Assembly: GCF_000224145.3 (NCBI RefSeq)
Contig: NC_020167.2
Coordinates: 2,978,450 to 3,042,449, forward strand
DNA: 64,000 bases
Origin: Ciona intestinalis
Taxonomy: Eukaryota > Chordata > Ascidiacea > Phlebobranchia > Cionidae
Direction: 5' to 3'
Shown: one piece after another, positions 49,001 to 62,334 of the stretch
How the letters are laid out: every line of letters starts with the position of its first letter
Numbering within the stretch: position 1 is the first letter of the stretch
Made by a program: the position numbers and the translations under genes
Notes under the pieces: model-generated
The model's database searches: none
Seen by the model: only the letters and a program-made list of their open reading frames with translations
Told to the model about the DNA's origin: nothing

Positions 49001-52000
49001 TTAGTTATGCCTAACATTTACCATGCTGAAAAGAGGTATACAATACAATCACCACTTTATTCAATAAACCTATTCTATGTTTCAACAGATCTTATCCCAT
49101 AGTGCAACAGAATTGGGCCATCAGAGAATAGTTTTCAACATTTCAAGTGGATTGGATCCCACCAAAAACATCATCACTACATCTATGGACAGGTGTATCA
49201 AGTATTGGTCACTTGAAGAACCAGATTCACCACCCATATGGAGTTTACCAACTTTGGGTGGATTTGTGTATGCCATGAAAGGTATACACATGTGATGTTC
49301 TTGTATAGCAGAAAAAAAAACAACAATTTTGTTACATTAATATTTGTGCAGAACCAGTATTTTAAATACGCTATTTCTAAATTAAATTCTTAATCGTAAT
49401 TCGTAACCATTTATTTATAGCAGGTGTTACAACTAAAACAATACTTTTCCTGTGAGATAATGTACCAACTCTTTCTTAATCCCAGATATGACATCACCCA
49501 TTTACAATAGAACAGATTTGGCCTATTTACTTGGGAAATTACCAAGGCAGCTATTAACCCCTTGATATAGATATATTATTTGGTTAGAATATTTATATTT
49601 TTCTATAAGTCTAAAAAATCTGTTCTGCTCCAAATCGTCTAGGTCCTGGTATAAGATTGTTATCGGACTTGTAATATATTTCAACTATGATATAAGCTTT
49701 ATATAAGTTAAATTTCTTGTACTTCTGAACCTTGTCTCAAAGTTTAATATATTCTTAGTTTCCCCGATTGATCCGACTGTGATTGCTCTTGGCATCGGAG
49801 ACGGAGTCATCCGCATTTGGAGGACGAGTAATCCTCGGAATCCATTTGACATCACATCCTTGTGGCAGGGGATCAAAGAAAAGGTGAGAATACACTACTT
49901 ACGACTTACCATGTTTTTAATTCCTAATCCAATTCCATTATACAGGTGCAGCCCTTTAAAACCTAGGTTTAATGCCAGATTTGGCCCATTACCTTAATAC
50001 CAAAACCACTTTTTCATATACTTTGTTAACAATTGTCATGCTAGCCATTACTACAACACCATGGGGAACAAAATTGTAAATAAAGCAGGGATTAGATGCT
50101 TTGTTATGAAAAGATTTTGGTTCCAATGTCTACTGATTAGCTCAGTGAAAAAAATTCCAGGGTAAACCTCACTATCCTGCCACCCCAGGTTTGTGCGCCA
50201 ACACCAAGAATGCCCTTTTCTCCATTCCATGTTAATAAAAAGTCCTATTTCATGTTAATAATCTCACGTACCACAGGTGATGTCTCTTGCTTGGCATCCA
50301 ACCAAGGAAGGTCTTCTTGCTTTTGGAACAGAAGATGGAAAAGTGAGTTAAACATATTTTTTTGTGACTTTAGTTTTTCTGATTAAAGAGTGCAATGCAA
50401 AAAAGTCATAACTTCTGTATTTTTATTATTTTGGATGTTTTATAAAAAAGAAGGGGTTGTATAGTTTATATAGTTTTAGTTTTCTGTTATTTAGTCGCAG
50501 ATAATTTTTATTAGACAAATGCTCTTGTTTCTTATAAAACATAAAAGTCATGGCTGTTAAATGTGTTTAAAAGTGTGACATGAACCATTGAAAATTAAGA
50601 AACACTACTTCCTGATTATATTATAGGCCTATTGTATTTATATATATATTATATTGTAAACATATCATCTTAATACAGGTTGGTGTAGTTGATGTTTTGT
50701 CCCAACAACCTCCTATGATCTCAAATACTTACCACATGAAACCTGTATATGCAATGTCCTGGGGTCCGAAATGTTACGCACAATCTGCTGGAGTCACTCC
50801 TGCCATTTCTATGCAATGTCTCTACACTTGTGGTGGAGAAGGAGTAGTTTTAATGCATCCCTCTGTGGTAGGGGCTATTTTATTGTAATGTAGAATTATT
50901 TATTAATGCTGTAGTGACCTGTCCGTTTTTAACATGGTCTTATTTTATTTGAATGAAATTATGAACTAGCTATCATCTATAACTATAGGGCTTTGTGTTT
51001 AACTGAAATAATGCATTTTTACCCACAGCAGAAAATGAATGTTGATACTATTCTAATATTCTGCATTATACTGACACTGGAATATAAATTGTTTTTTTAA
51101 TTATAATGTTCAAAAAGTTTTGCAATAATAAATTTCATTTTCCAAAGATACAAATTTTCAAACCATGCTTCTTACACTTTTTGTAGCAACCAATATATAC
51201 AAATTAATAGCATATAATTTTCTCTACTTTTTGCAAGCCCCTAATAAAAAGAATGTATGAAATCAAAAGGCTTTGTAGAGTACTGTACTAGGTAACCCAA
51301 CCATGGATGGCAACTTTTGTGTCACTGCTCAGACATTAAAAAACTTTTGCCTTAAAGTTATATAATATTTTTCTGATTAGTTTATTATAGTTATTCTGCA
51401 AGTCTTTATTTTTACACTTTATTTTTTTCTTCAGAAAATGGACCAAGAAGCTGTGAATGTGAATGAAATAATTTTATCAAACAACAGTTGCATTGATTTG
51501 ACTTTGACTTCGAATAAAAGCGAAATTTCATGGAGACCTGACGGGGAATTCGTTGCTATTGGAAACGATGACGGGTTATTAATATTTGATTGGTTTTTAT
51601 GTGGTTTTGTTTGTTGAAGTATTAATTGGGATATGAACTACAAATTGGGGGCAAACATTATTAAAAAAACATTGTTAAGTGGTTTGAAAATTAAATATTA
51701 ATGTGTTGTTAAAAGGCAGAGTTTTCTTGTTTTATAAAAATTTAACCTCGAGAACTCAGAAATTAGCACAAAATGTATGAAATTATAATGACATCTGTGT
51801 GTTTTAAATTTCGGACACAGATGATCAATTTGAGATTAAATCATGTTTTCCTTTTTTTAGAATAAATAAGTAACATTTCTTCATGTTGCTTATTGAAACT
51901 AATATTTATAGTTTAGAAGTTTTAATAAGTAAAGTATTAAAGATTGCTGGTATTGTTTTTATCAAAGAATTTTATACTTTGCTTTGCAGGTCCTTTGATA

Positions 52001-55000
52001 TTTGCAGAGCTCCGTTTTTATATATTATCACTCGAGTAAAAGTTCATAACAAAATAATAAACTGCTTAGCTTGGCACACAGCTAACGAGACTGGTAAGTT
52101 AAAACGACATTTACGTGTTGTACTATAATTTCATTACCAAAAAATCAGACTCAATCTAGTCTAGTAGTTTGTTCAGACTTCACACAATTATTTTTTGTAA
52201 GAAAATTAGATATATAATGGTAAAAAGTTCTATACCTCTGCTGCTCTGCATCAAGTATAGTGAATATTTATATGGTTTATTTCATAATCATTTAAAGTAA
52301 CTGTTATGTAATTCAACTTTTAGTTGCCAAAAATGTTTCGGAAAGAAGTTAGCATATCTGTCTATCTTAATTAAAGTATTGTTACAAACATTTTTCATCT
52401 GATTTTTATACTGTATTGTGTTTGTATATATTGGCAAAACTCTTGCCAAATAGGACACAATAAATTGGTTTGCTATTATATTTACCAACTTTCCCACTCA
52501 GGAATAGCCAATTTATATTCCTAGACATAGTAGCAACTGCTAAAATATGTTATGAAACAAAACTACAAATTTTAAATTTCTTTAAAACCGTTTTAGAGTC
52601 AAAATATTGGATTGCATCGGGCTCCAACTCTTCTGTTATTTACATCAACAATTTGAACCATGTTCTCAACCAGCAGGTGGCAGCAGGGGAACATGAAAAA
52701 GGTAGTGTAGGCATTTGGATGTTTTTTTTGTAATTGTTCCTAAACAATTTGGTTCATAGTTTAGGGGTTAAATAAATGATACTTATTTGCTTTTTTATCA
52801 CTTTTGGGCAACTACCCTGGCTTTTTTTAGTTTACAAACTATGGTATATTTGACTATGAAATAAAGAAATGAATGTAACATACTTAATCCTCACGTGGCC
52901 GTAAAACGACAGTCGTTATAACATTGGTTGAACATCTCATGCCAGCTTACGAGTTACCATGCATGTTACTTTGTGGGTGATTCATGGTGAATACTGTTTT
53001 TTTTTAAAGTTAGCAAAAAACCTATTTCGATTCATTATTAAAAACAAATAATAAACCCAAACTTTCTCTCTTAGCAACTGCTTTGAGCAAAACACACATT
53101 TCTGTTGTAGAATATTCCAAGTTATGATTTTTTTAAATTTATTCAACTAACAGGTGATGGCATACGTGGCATACCTGTGGTCACTCAACCATTTCGAACA
53201 CTCACGGGACATTGTGGTCGTATCACGAGTTTATCATGGAATCCTGACTCACAAAACCAACTCGTGTCCGCTTCATACGATGGAACAGCACAGGTATCTC
53301 AATCTTTTTAAGTCAATAAATGTAATAATAACAATATTTATACACTGATTGGATAATCATGTAATTATTCAGTAGCAGTCTGTTTGAAAGTATCTGCAAA
53401 CTATTTTTATTACTATGTTGTAAAATTATTCTGTTCTATTTTATATAGATGAGGTGTTTGAATGAATGAATGAAAGGTACCGCATCTGGCACACTATGGG
53501 TTCTAGGCAAGGATTTAGGTTAAACTTGGTTCATTAACCCACAAAATAAGCATTAAAAAAAAATGGACTACCTAGTAAAATCATATAATATTCCATGTTT
53601 TTGTTAAATTTTATTTTCTCCGCATTCAAAACTATAACTTGTGATTCCACATCCACATCTAGGTTTGGGATGTTTTAGATGAGGAGCCCGTCTCCAACTA
53701 CAGAGGACATGATGGGAGGTTGCTCTGTGTCGTCTGGAGAAGAAAGATGGATGAAGATGAGAGGAGCGGATTAATTTACTCTGGAGCAGATGACTACGCA
53801 GTCCACGTGTGGAAGATGGAGGACCAAAAAGATAAAGTTCCTCCAAAAGGTTTTCCAAAGATTTTTATCAAATTTAAAAAAAAAATTTTTGGTAAATTTT
53901 ATCAAACAATGGCTTGAATGTAATTAGAGGCCCAGGTTTTGGTTACTGTATACTAAACTTATTAGAAATTACAAACTTTAAGGGGTATACCAAACTCATT
54001 AAAAATAGGCATTTATTAAAAAAACTTGGTAGTAAAATGAATAAGGTGTAATTATAGTCACAGCGAAAACTCATTTAAACCTATGTTGGGGCCATAATTA
54101 AGTTTTTAAGTTAAAGTAAAGTTAAGATATCTTCACCAAAGGTTTGAATCATTCTTGTTGCTTCATTTATTTTCTGTTATAAGTTCTATCCTTGTGTGGC
54201 AATGAAAGCTGAATGTTGAACTCCCGGTATTTTGTTACAGATAAAATTATGGTGGGTTACACACAAAAGCAGAGTGCCCAATGGAAGAAAAAAAACAAAA
54301 AGAAGAAAAGTAACAGAAATAATGACCCACTGCCTTCACCACAGCCAGGTTGGTGGATTTAAATTTTTACCCTTTAAGAATTTTGTATTTTAGGTTGAGG
54401 TAATTACATATCCGAAATTATGTTCTGATATATCTCAAATTTTGCTTTTTTTATACCTAATTGGGCTTCCAAAATAGTGGTAATATCCCAGTGAATAGGT
54501 ATTTTGTTAAAAATCTTTACAAAGTTTGTCTTTACACAAGAGATATTTTCCTATATGTTACATTATGGCTGGTAATAACTAGTAAAGAGACAGTTTTAAA
54601 ATGAAATCTTTAAACTCAAAGACAGTTTTAAAATGAAAATCTTTAAAGTTTTTATAACTTAACCTGAATTAATTACAAGCACTGAAGCACTTTTTTTTAT
54701 TTCAAAGATCTTTAGATTAATATAAACAAACATTTTCACAGCTTCCACGCCTTATGTAAACGGGTTAGCTCCTGATGTAAAACCCACTATAGATTCCGAC
54801 ATAGAAGTAATGCTGGAACGTAGAAAAGCTGAACTACTTGCTGAGATGAATCTTGACACCAAACAAGGTTATTTTATAAACTTTGAGCTTTAAACTGTGT
54901 TTTGTGCTATAGAAAGTTTTATACTATTTTTGGAGTTCTGTATTATTCTTATTTGTGATATATATGTTTATTCTGTTCTGTGTGAGTAAGGTCCTTGTTA

Positions 55001-58000
55001 AGGCCCTTGGATTTAGGGTAGATTTGGTCCATTACTTCAAAATATATATATATGTTTATTAAACTTATTAAAGTACCTTATGTGAGCTCACCACTTCACC
55101 AGTGTTGTAAAATAGTTTGTAAATTAAACATTGTCATTTAATTGTTAAAACGTAAAATATTAACTTACAATTGGAGCTTATCAGCTTATATGAGGTGCTT
55201 AATCAACACAAAACCTAATTTGTTCTGACATAAAATTTGAAACTGTAATCATGTATTCTGTTACCTCTGCTACCAGGTATAATTTAAATTATTTTCAAGC
55301 TTAAACATCGAAAACACTACGCTTTTTATAGAATCAGCATATTTGAAACATTGATATTGTTTAAAAACATATTTTGCAGATACTGAAGACCATTCTTTTA
55401 CACCCAGGTAAAACTACACAATATTGTTTGTTGTTTTGAAGGAATGAATCTAAATTATTTGTTCTTGTGTTGTGGGCAACGACAGTCGTTATAATTTAGG
55501 TTTTTGTTTCATACACCATGTGCCAGTTTACGAGTTACCACATATGTAGCTTTGCATGTGATTTTTTTAATCTTGCATTAAATAAAGTATTTTTAAACTG
55601 ACAGAAAAGATCAGGATAACGAAGAAATAGAGAATGAAATTACAAATGTTGTATCTTCTCCCACTGATGCGGCTATGCGTGAAATTCTGAGCGATTTAAC
55701 GGAAAAAAGAATAAAAGCGGCAACACTGGAAGCGACAACACTGCAGGATAATGCTGGCAACAGCAAACGACGACAAATCAAAAACATTTTTCCACTTTCA
55801 GTTGCCATGGTAAGTGCTTAGATTAGTTAGTGTTACCTCTACAACAAGACCCGGACAGTTATACTGTCAAATAAAAAAATACTTGATTTTTGGCATCGCA
55901 TTATGTAGCTATGGACAAATCATATAAACCTATCTGTGAAATTCAAATAACATGGTCCACACAGCAGTTTTTGCTGTTTTTATTTTATACCTAAAGAGGA
56001 CTTCAAGCAGTACTTAATGCCGGAAAAAATAGATTTTATCTATTAGTTTTATGCAGGACAACAAGAAAAAGATATTTTTACAAAAAGATTGCATTGAAAT
56101 CACGAAACACAAGAAAGATCCTGAAAACCACAAAGTTACGATCACAGATGCAAGCAATGTTAACATGGGGTTTTACACTGATAGATTAGCAGCATACAGG
56201 TTTGGATAAAATATTTTGTGTTACAAATTATAATAAAAACTATTGCTTGCAACCTAGTATTAAATTCCAATGACAACATATAGTCATGTTTTTCTATTAA
56301 AAATACTAATATAAAATAAAAATAATAACAATCACTGCTCCATACATTTTAACACACTACTATAGTGTTTAAAAAAATCAATGCCTAAATATATTTTTAA
56401 AAAAAGTAAAATTTTGGTATTTTTTTCCACTTTTCCACAGAATGATGCATCAGGAAGATCTACATTTAAGAGAAACCAAATATTTTAATTCAAGTAGCAT
56501 GCTTAAACTATGGAGAGGAGATATTGTTGGTAGGTTGGATAGCAATGGGATTGTTGTTGTTTATATCGTATGACTGTTTTTGAAAAGGTCTCTGTCAATC
56601 TTTAAAATTCCAAACTGTAGTTTTAAAAATTAATTGGCCTTTTTTAAAAAATCTTTTAAAAATTTGTTTTTTAAATTACCCATCTTTTCGTGCAACATTT
56701 TTATCTGAACCATTTTCACCAATAGGAATGATTGAATCGGCGATTGAACAAAATGATTTATCTGATCAACTCGTGTCCATGGCTCCCATGGCTGGGTATG
56801 ATTTGTGGCAGAAAGCTTCACTTGCATATGCACAACAACTACAAGGTGAAGGTTGTTACATCCATGCTTCACAATACTTGATCGCATGTGATAAGGTGGG
56901 TTCAATAGATTAAAAGAAAAAAATGAATGTAAGTTGCTTTATCTTCACTTGATCGAAAAACGACAGTGTTAAAACACAGGTGTTATGTTTTATGCACCTC
57001 GTGCCAGCTGACGAGTTACCATGTATGTAACTTTGTGGGTAGTTGTTTTTTTCTGTATGGCTGAGAATTTAAACAACCCAATAGTGTCCACTGTGTTGGA
57101 GAAATTAATATTAAGTGTCTAGCCCAAGGATACATACACACCCAAAGTGGTAACCGGACAAGCTAACCACTGTGTGGGTCGGGTCCAGCCGGCGAGTTCA
57201 TTTAACAGGCCGACACTGTTCCATAAAACCCTTTACACGAGGCCAGTTATGACCAAAATGTAATCTTAAATATCAGCCTTTCTGTCATGACAGTTACACA
57301 ACACATCGAAAAAAAAATTTTCAGGAGTTATGAATTAAAATTTGTTTTCATGAGAAAAAAAGGGTGAAAATTCTCATTGCTTTTAAGTTCAACTTCGAAT
57401 TTTAATAAATCATATTATCTATATTTTTGACCAATTGCTATTTTTTAAATAAATTTTAATAAATTTTCTGTGATTGTTTACCCAGATAGAGGAAGCTATC
57501 ATCTTGCTAAGAAACCACAAACATTATCGTGAAGCTGTAGCACTTGCTCGTGCTCGATTAACTGATGACGACCCAATCTTGATCGACACTTTAAAAATTT
57601 GGGCCAAAAAGCTACAATATGGTGAGAACAGAATTTAAAAGTTTGATGGAAATTTGATATTTTAATGAAAAATTGTTATTTTATTAAAAAAAACAAACTA
57701 TTCTTCAGTGATAACAATTTATATAGGGAAGATGGGACAAACTTACCACATAATATCCAAATATCCTGATCGTGTTTTAAACAATTAACTACGACCTATC
57801 AGAATATAGTTTTATAATTCTTTGAGTGTTCCTTGTTTACTACTAAATAGAACAAGAAAATGGATCTAAAAAGTTTCCCATTTTTCCCCACCCTTCTGTA
57901 CTAGTAGTTCAGTAAGCTAATTTTTTTATGATTTAAATTCTTCACAGTGCTTGTTGAATTCCAATGTTAATATTAACATGCACTTCAAAGATTGAGAAGC

Positions 58001-60104
58001 ACTACATTATTTTACTAACTAAACCCTACACAATGTTTTCTAAACCCTACACAATGTTTTCACCTCAATTTTTTTAAATAACAGGGGGTTCGTACGAACA
58101 CGCAGCAAAATGTTTCGCCGCCATCGGAGATCATGTGTCGGCTGCGAAGAGTCTTTCTTCTCGTGCCGCATCCAAGTCTTCTCTGGGAAGAGACGAGCTT
58201 CAATCGCTCTTTGCCTCATCCTCAGTTGCTGCTGCAGCGGATGATAAATCAACATCCCAGGTAAAGTCCGATTGAACTATTTCCGTGCGATTTAAAAAAA
58301 AGTTTGAATTTTGAAGTGGTGTAATTTACTCTACCGATTGTAGTTACTTGGATAGAGTTACTACGGTATCACGTTTTTTGTCAGCTGATTAAAATTTATT
58401 CCGTTAATTTTCACATTTTGTTGGTCGAAGAAAATTCTGTGTAACAGAAGTTAGATGGTCAAAGGTAACTGACTAGGTTTGAGACAGGCGACCAAATTAA
58501 GCAAAATCAAATTGACGTGCAAACTAGTTTAGTTGGTAGGCTAGAATACCAGGTTGCTTTCATCCATGTAATCAAGGGTGTGAAGTAGGCTTAATTGTAG
58601 TAAGACATCTGTCAAGGTGCAGTAATATGTTAATAATGACCGATTAGCTCTAACAGGCGAGAAAAAAAAGTGATTGAGACAAAACATTTAGGCAGGGTAG
58701 CCACAATTTTTGTTTTAACCCCTAGTCTTTAACAACGTCATTTTGTTGCTAATTCACTTTTCTTCTTTGTTTAAATAATTTGATCTTCACTTTTCAAAGC
58801 GACAAAAAATGTGGTACGCCTAAAAACATTTAAAACAATAACTTGTTTTTTATTCAGAATGCACTTACACATTCATAAAGTATATTTACTATTCCACAAG
58901 TTTTAAATAACAACTTAACAACAGGAGTTTGCAAAACAAGCGATCACGTCTGTTTGTTTAACCACTGGGCAGTGGAAAGGAGCAAATGAAGCTGTGGAAT
59001 TATTCTTACCACAAATGAACATATATCGGTATGATGTATCTAATGTCTGGTTTGGTTTTCATTATTAAATATTTTAATATCTAGATATAGTTTAGAAACA
59101 TACGTTGGACAATTGTTGTCTTAAATTGCGTTTTTAAAATAATTTGTTGTTGGATTTTAACGTGTTATTTTTACTTTTTTTTAGGTTTTTGTTTTTTTAT
59201 AACTTTTTAATAAATTTTAGTTTTTAGTTAGCAAGGTAAAGATTTGAACAGTTACTTTAGGAATTAGTTTGTCAGCTAAATAGTTAACTTTAAACATGTA
59301 GTGTTATCCTGCTCATACATCAATACTTGGTGGGAGAAATACTGAAACAGGATCCGAAGTTTCTTTCATCATTTTCTGAAGCAGAATTGATTGAAAGCAA
59401 TAATGGTAAGATATCCTGTCCTTTGTTTTTAAGTTACTTCATTATTACAAAGTAGCTTTTTTATCAGGTATGGTCCCAACCAGTTTACTACAGAATGTTT
59501 TGGGACCAAATGTGGATTGGTATTTGTTAGTGAATGAGTTATATGACTTTGTATGTTCATGTGACTTTCAAACCGCATCTTTATTAACAACAAAGCAGTT
59601 AGTGTACCAGGTAAGAATGTACAAACATTAATATATACGTTTATTGTGTCTACTTTACTAAAAGGATGCCAATTATTTGTGCTTTTATGATAAGGCAACT
59701 TCAAAACTTCAAATCATAACTCCCAAACCAGTACACTGCTTAAATCTAACCACTGTGTCTTTGTATTTAAAATGTTTTTTTAGATATAACTGCCTTATAC
59801 TAATCACATTTTTTAGTTTTGCTTGTACTACTCTACCCTGTTACTCTGTGTTGTTATAAAAACAAGCCAATTGAAGCAAAATAACATTGATTGCGGCGGC
59901 GATGGAGACAATGAATCAAATATTGCGAGAAAAAAATCTAAAATGAATGACATTTTTGGAAAATGTTTCGAAAATTCAAAAATATTTCTGGAGAATTCAA
60001 ATTTGTCAATTGTTAATGTTGAACTACAGAAATGTTTAAATTTTGTTGATGATTCTTCACATAATGGACAGGATGTTTGTAAAACAAGTTTACAAAATTC
60101 TTAA
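46016..60104 (+). CDS. GEMIN5: Gemin5, SMN-complex snRNA-binding WD40 protein
   Basis: Recognises the Sm site and cap of snRNAs for snRNP assembly. Exons: 46016-46154, 46501-46692, 47394-47602, 47871-47998, 48102-48211, 48532-48674, 49089-49281, 49759-49883, 50277-50342, 50679-50867, 51435-51574, 51990-52093, 52597-52701, 53154-53293, 53663-53849, 54241-54348, 54742-54867, 55380-55407, 55605-55809, 56057-56199, 56441-56529, 56726-56895, 57486-57621, 58085-58260, 58925-59028, 59302-59405, 59468-59610, 59877-60104. The sum is 3930 nt, 1309 residues (human 1508). The N-terminal double WD40 propeller keeps VWY at 10-12 (human NWY 13-15), [29 protein letters not shown] and [12 protein letters not shown], segments that hold known RNA/cap contacts. 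A Lys-rich linker (exon 16) and the helical TPR-like region ([45 protein letters not shown]) follow. The C-terminal end is shorter and poorly conserved. The final acceptor (gaag, ending 59876) was chosen by phase and is the least certain. Confidence 0.95.
52871..52990 (+). repeat. Interspersed repeat family B, partial
   Basis: In GEMIN5 intron 13. Contains 'cgacagtcgttataacattg', 'catgccagcttacgagttac' and 'tactttgtgggtgattca', inverse to the 29383-29630 copy. Confidence 0.75.
55478..55567 (+). repeat. Interspersed repeat family B, partial
   Basis: In GEMIN5 intron 18. Contains 'cgacagtcgttataattt', 'gtgccagtttacgagttacc' and 'gctttgcatgtgattttttt'. Confidence 0.7.
56923..57160 (+). repeat. 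Interspersed repeat family B, longer copy
   Basis: In GEMIN5 intron 22. Runs from 'cgacagtgttaaaacacagg' through 'tgccagctgacgagttacca', 'taactttgtgggtag' and 'acaacccaatagtgtccact' to 'taagtgtctagcccaaggat', colinear with the family. Confidence 0.75.
57722..57905. mobile_element. Palindromic MITE family A in GEMIN5 intron 23
   Basis: Runs 'tatagggaagatgggacaaa' to 'catttttccccacccttctg' with the blocks 'atcctgatcgtgttttaaac' and 'cttgtttactactaaataga'. Confidence 0.8.
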
Positions 60105-60443
60105 CTACTGCCGGTACATTAATATAGTACTGGTAAAGTTTACTGTTAAGTTTCAAGTACATTCAGTTGATTGGAACTAAGTTTTTATACACACTGCCAT
60201 TTTTTCTGTTTCTGTAAGTTCCTGCAGTCGAAAGCGTACGTACAAATAAATCGTGGCCATTAAGTTATTTGGAACACACGTGCTGTACAGACTAATTGTC
60301 ACAGTGCAAGGACGTGTCACAAAAAATACATTAAGCATAGCGATCAGCGTGTACAACTAGCAACTTTTTTAACAGCATTTAGCTTAATGGGGGTTGCGTT
60401 GCGGCGGAACAGTTTTTTCGTAACGGACGTTTTGTGTTCCTTT
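60105..60443. other. Spacer between GEMIN5 and the convergent receptor gene
   Basis: About 340 bp between the stop codons of two convergent genes; contains an AATAAA near 60240 usable by GEMIN5. No other feature was seen. Confidence 0.6.
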
Positions 60444-62334
60444 TTAAGCGCCTTTTTGTGCCAGTTGTTGGTCGTCGTTTTTGTTGGACTTAATGCTTGA
60501 CCGGTTTGAAGAACGCCGTTGGTTTCTTGGTGTTGACGTCAGATATGTAGATTGCGAGTTCTCGGATAGGACCATCATGTTGGCGTGGGTGGGCTGTTAG
60601 ACGAAGGTAAGGCACTGCGTGTCATTCCACAAGCGGCGTGATGGGAATTAAAAGGATAGGTAAAGCTAATGTACGGCTTTTTGCACGAAAAAAGAGGGAC
60701 TTTGTCATAATACTGCTGTTGGGAGTTATTTTTGGTATATAGTGTTGTTATTGTGAGGTGGGGAAAGATGGGACACCATTTTATTTTCTTGTCGCATTTG
60801 GTAGTAAACAAGAAAATTCAAAGAGTTATATAACCGTAACCTCACTACTCCCATAGACCGTTGTCAATTGTTTAAAACACGATCAGAATATTTATATATT
60901 CTGTGCCAAAGGTGTCTCACCTTACTATATAACTTTAAATACTCAAAATTACTTTACCTGATTCTCGACCGCTGCGGCGCATCTGTTGGGCAAACAGCAA
61001 ATAAACGCTTTGAGAAAACCTTCGCGAAACTTCTTGTTCATGAAGCAGTAAGTTACTGGGTTGACACACGTTGATATGTACGACATGAGCTGTGTAAATT
61101 CGTGAGGATACGGTTTTATAATTCTTAAAATGTTCTTTGTTTACCAAATTAGACGAAAAAATAGATGTAACACCTTTAGCAAATAATATCTAAATATCCT
61201 GGTCGTGTTTTAAACAATTAACAACGTCTATGGGAGTCGTGAGAAATAGTTTTATAATTCTTTAAAGGTTCTTTGTTTACTCCTAAATTGGATGAGAAAA
61301 CAGAACGAAAATGTGTCTCATCTTCCACCACCGTACTATATAGTTTTGTGGGGGAAGATGGGACGCTTTTTTATTTAAATTTCTTGTCACATTTAGTAGT
61401 AAAAAAAGAACATTTAAAGAAATATAAACCCTTATTCTCATGACTCCCATAGACCGTTGTAAGTTGTTTGAAACATGACCAGGATATTTAGATAATATGT
61501 TCTAAATGTGCCCCGTCTTTCCCCATCATACTATTTATTAAAAAGCTTGCTGCGTCACAGCACAAAATTATACTCCGTTGTTTCCAGCTTATTCAATTTC
61601 CCAGGGTTGTTTACGGATGTAAACTATCAATTTTTGTCGTTACTTCAATATTTCGTATAAGCATGTTCGATTTTTGCGAATATCATGTCATTGTTGGTTG
61701 TTTTCCAGTCAGAATAATTCCTTCGGTAACTCTAAATATATTTTCAGTTTCAGAGTGTTTTGCTGTCATTGCAACACCTTACTTCCCAGTAATCATCGCA
61801 TTAGCCCAAGATACCAATCGTAATCTTATAAAAGTCACCATGCGCTGAGCGTTTACAGTGTATATTGATTTATAAGTGACATTTATCGTTTTAAGCGGCT
61901 CACCTTGACTGGCGTAATGCACTCTATGTGGTTTGTGAACACAAAATAAAACAGTTTTAAAATTGTGAAGTCCTGGGCTTGTACTTTATAAGGTAACAGA
62001 ACACCGCTAAGTAGTTTTCGGCTCAAATAAATCATTTTTATCTACCGCGTTTCGGAACTTTTTGTTGTTTTGCACTAAATTACCACTGCTTGGCTATTCA
62101 TTGGGCGTCAGTAAGTTATACAGAGGCAAAAGAAATGTCATCGGTGTATATGAAATACCGGATAGAACATTTTTTCCACAGGAACGCGAATTTTCAATTT
62201 GATTATTCATAAATTAATTTTTGTACCTGAATTATTTCGATCACGCCACTGAAGATTTTTCGCGCTCCTTTCGGGTCAAATGCTTTCCACACGTTTACAA
62301 TGAACAGCGGAGTCCAGCACACGAAGAATAGAAC
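60444..62334 (-). CDS. Cholecystokinin/cionin-type GPCR, last three exons (5' part not found in window)
   Basis: Exons in transcript order: 62227-62334, 60955?-61089 (donor after AATCAG at about 60957), 60444-60593. The first gives TM6 and loop 3: VLFFVCWTPLFIVNVWKAFD, then KGARKIFSGVIEIIQ, closely matching CCK receptors (FFVCWxPxxxxNxWRAFD, LSGAPISFI). The second gives TM7 and helix 8: LMSYISTCVNPVTYCFMNKK, then FREGFLKAFICCLPNRC, with NPxxY and a palmitoylation-type CC. The third, after acceptor 'cttcgtctaacag', encodes 49 Ser/Thr/Asn-rich tail residues starting PTHANMMVLSENSQSTYL. If the donor is not used, the protein would stop two codons later (VK*). Upstream TM1-5 and the DRY motif must lie beyond the window or in unrecognised exons to the right. 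Ciona cionin is the CCK-like peptide and its receptors are the expected identity. Introns are heavily loaded with MITEs. Confidence 0.82.
60755..60932. mobile_element. Palindromic MITE family A in the receptor's last intron
   Basis: Runs 'gaggtggggaaagatgggac' to 'aaggtgtctcaccttactat'. The right end stops about 25 bases short of the donor of the TM7 exon. Confidence 0.8.
61102..61345. mobile_element. Palindromic MITE family A, partial plus near-complete copy
   Basis: A partial copy ('gtgaggatacggttttataa...aaaaaatagatgtaac') runs directly into a second ('cacctttagcaaataatatc...catcttccaccaccgtacta'). The left boundary is only about 12 bases from the TM7 exon of the minus-strand receptor gene. 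Confidence 0.75.
61348..61543. mobile_element. Palindromic MITE family A, third copy in the same intron
   Basis: Runs 'agttttgtgggggaagatgg' to 'cgtctttccccatcatacta', separated from the preceding copy by only a few bases ('tatagt'). Confidence 0.8.
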
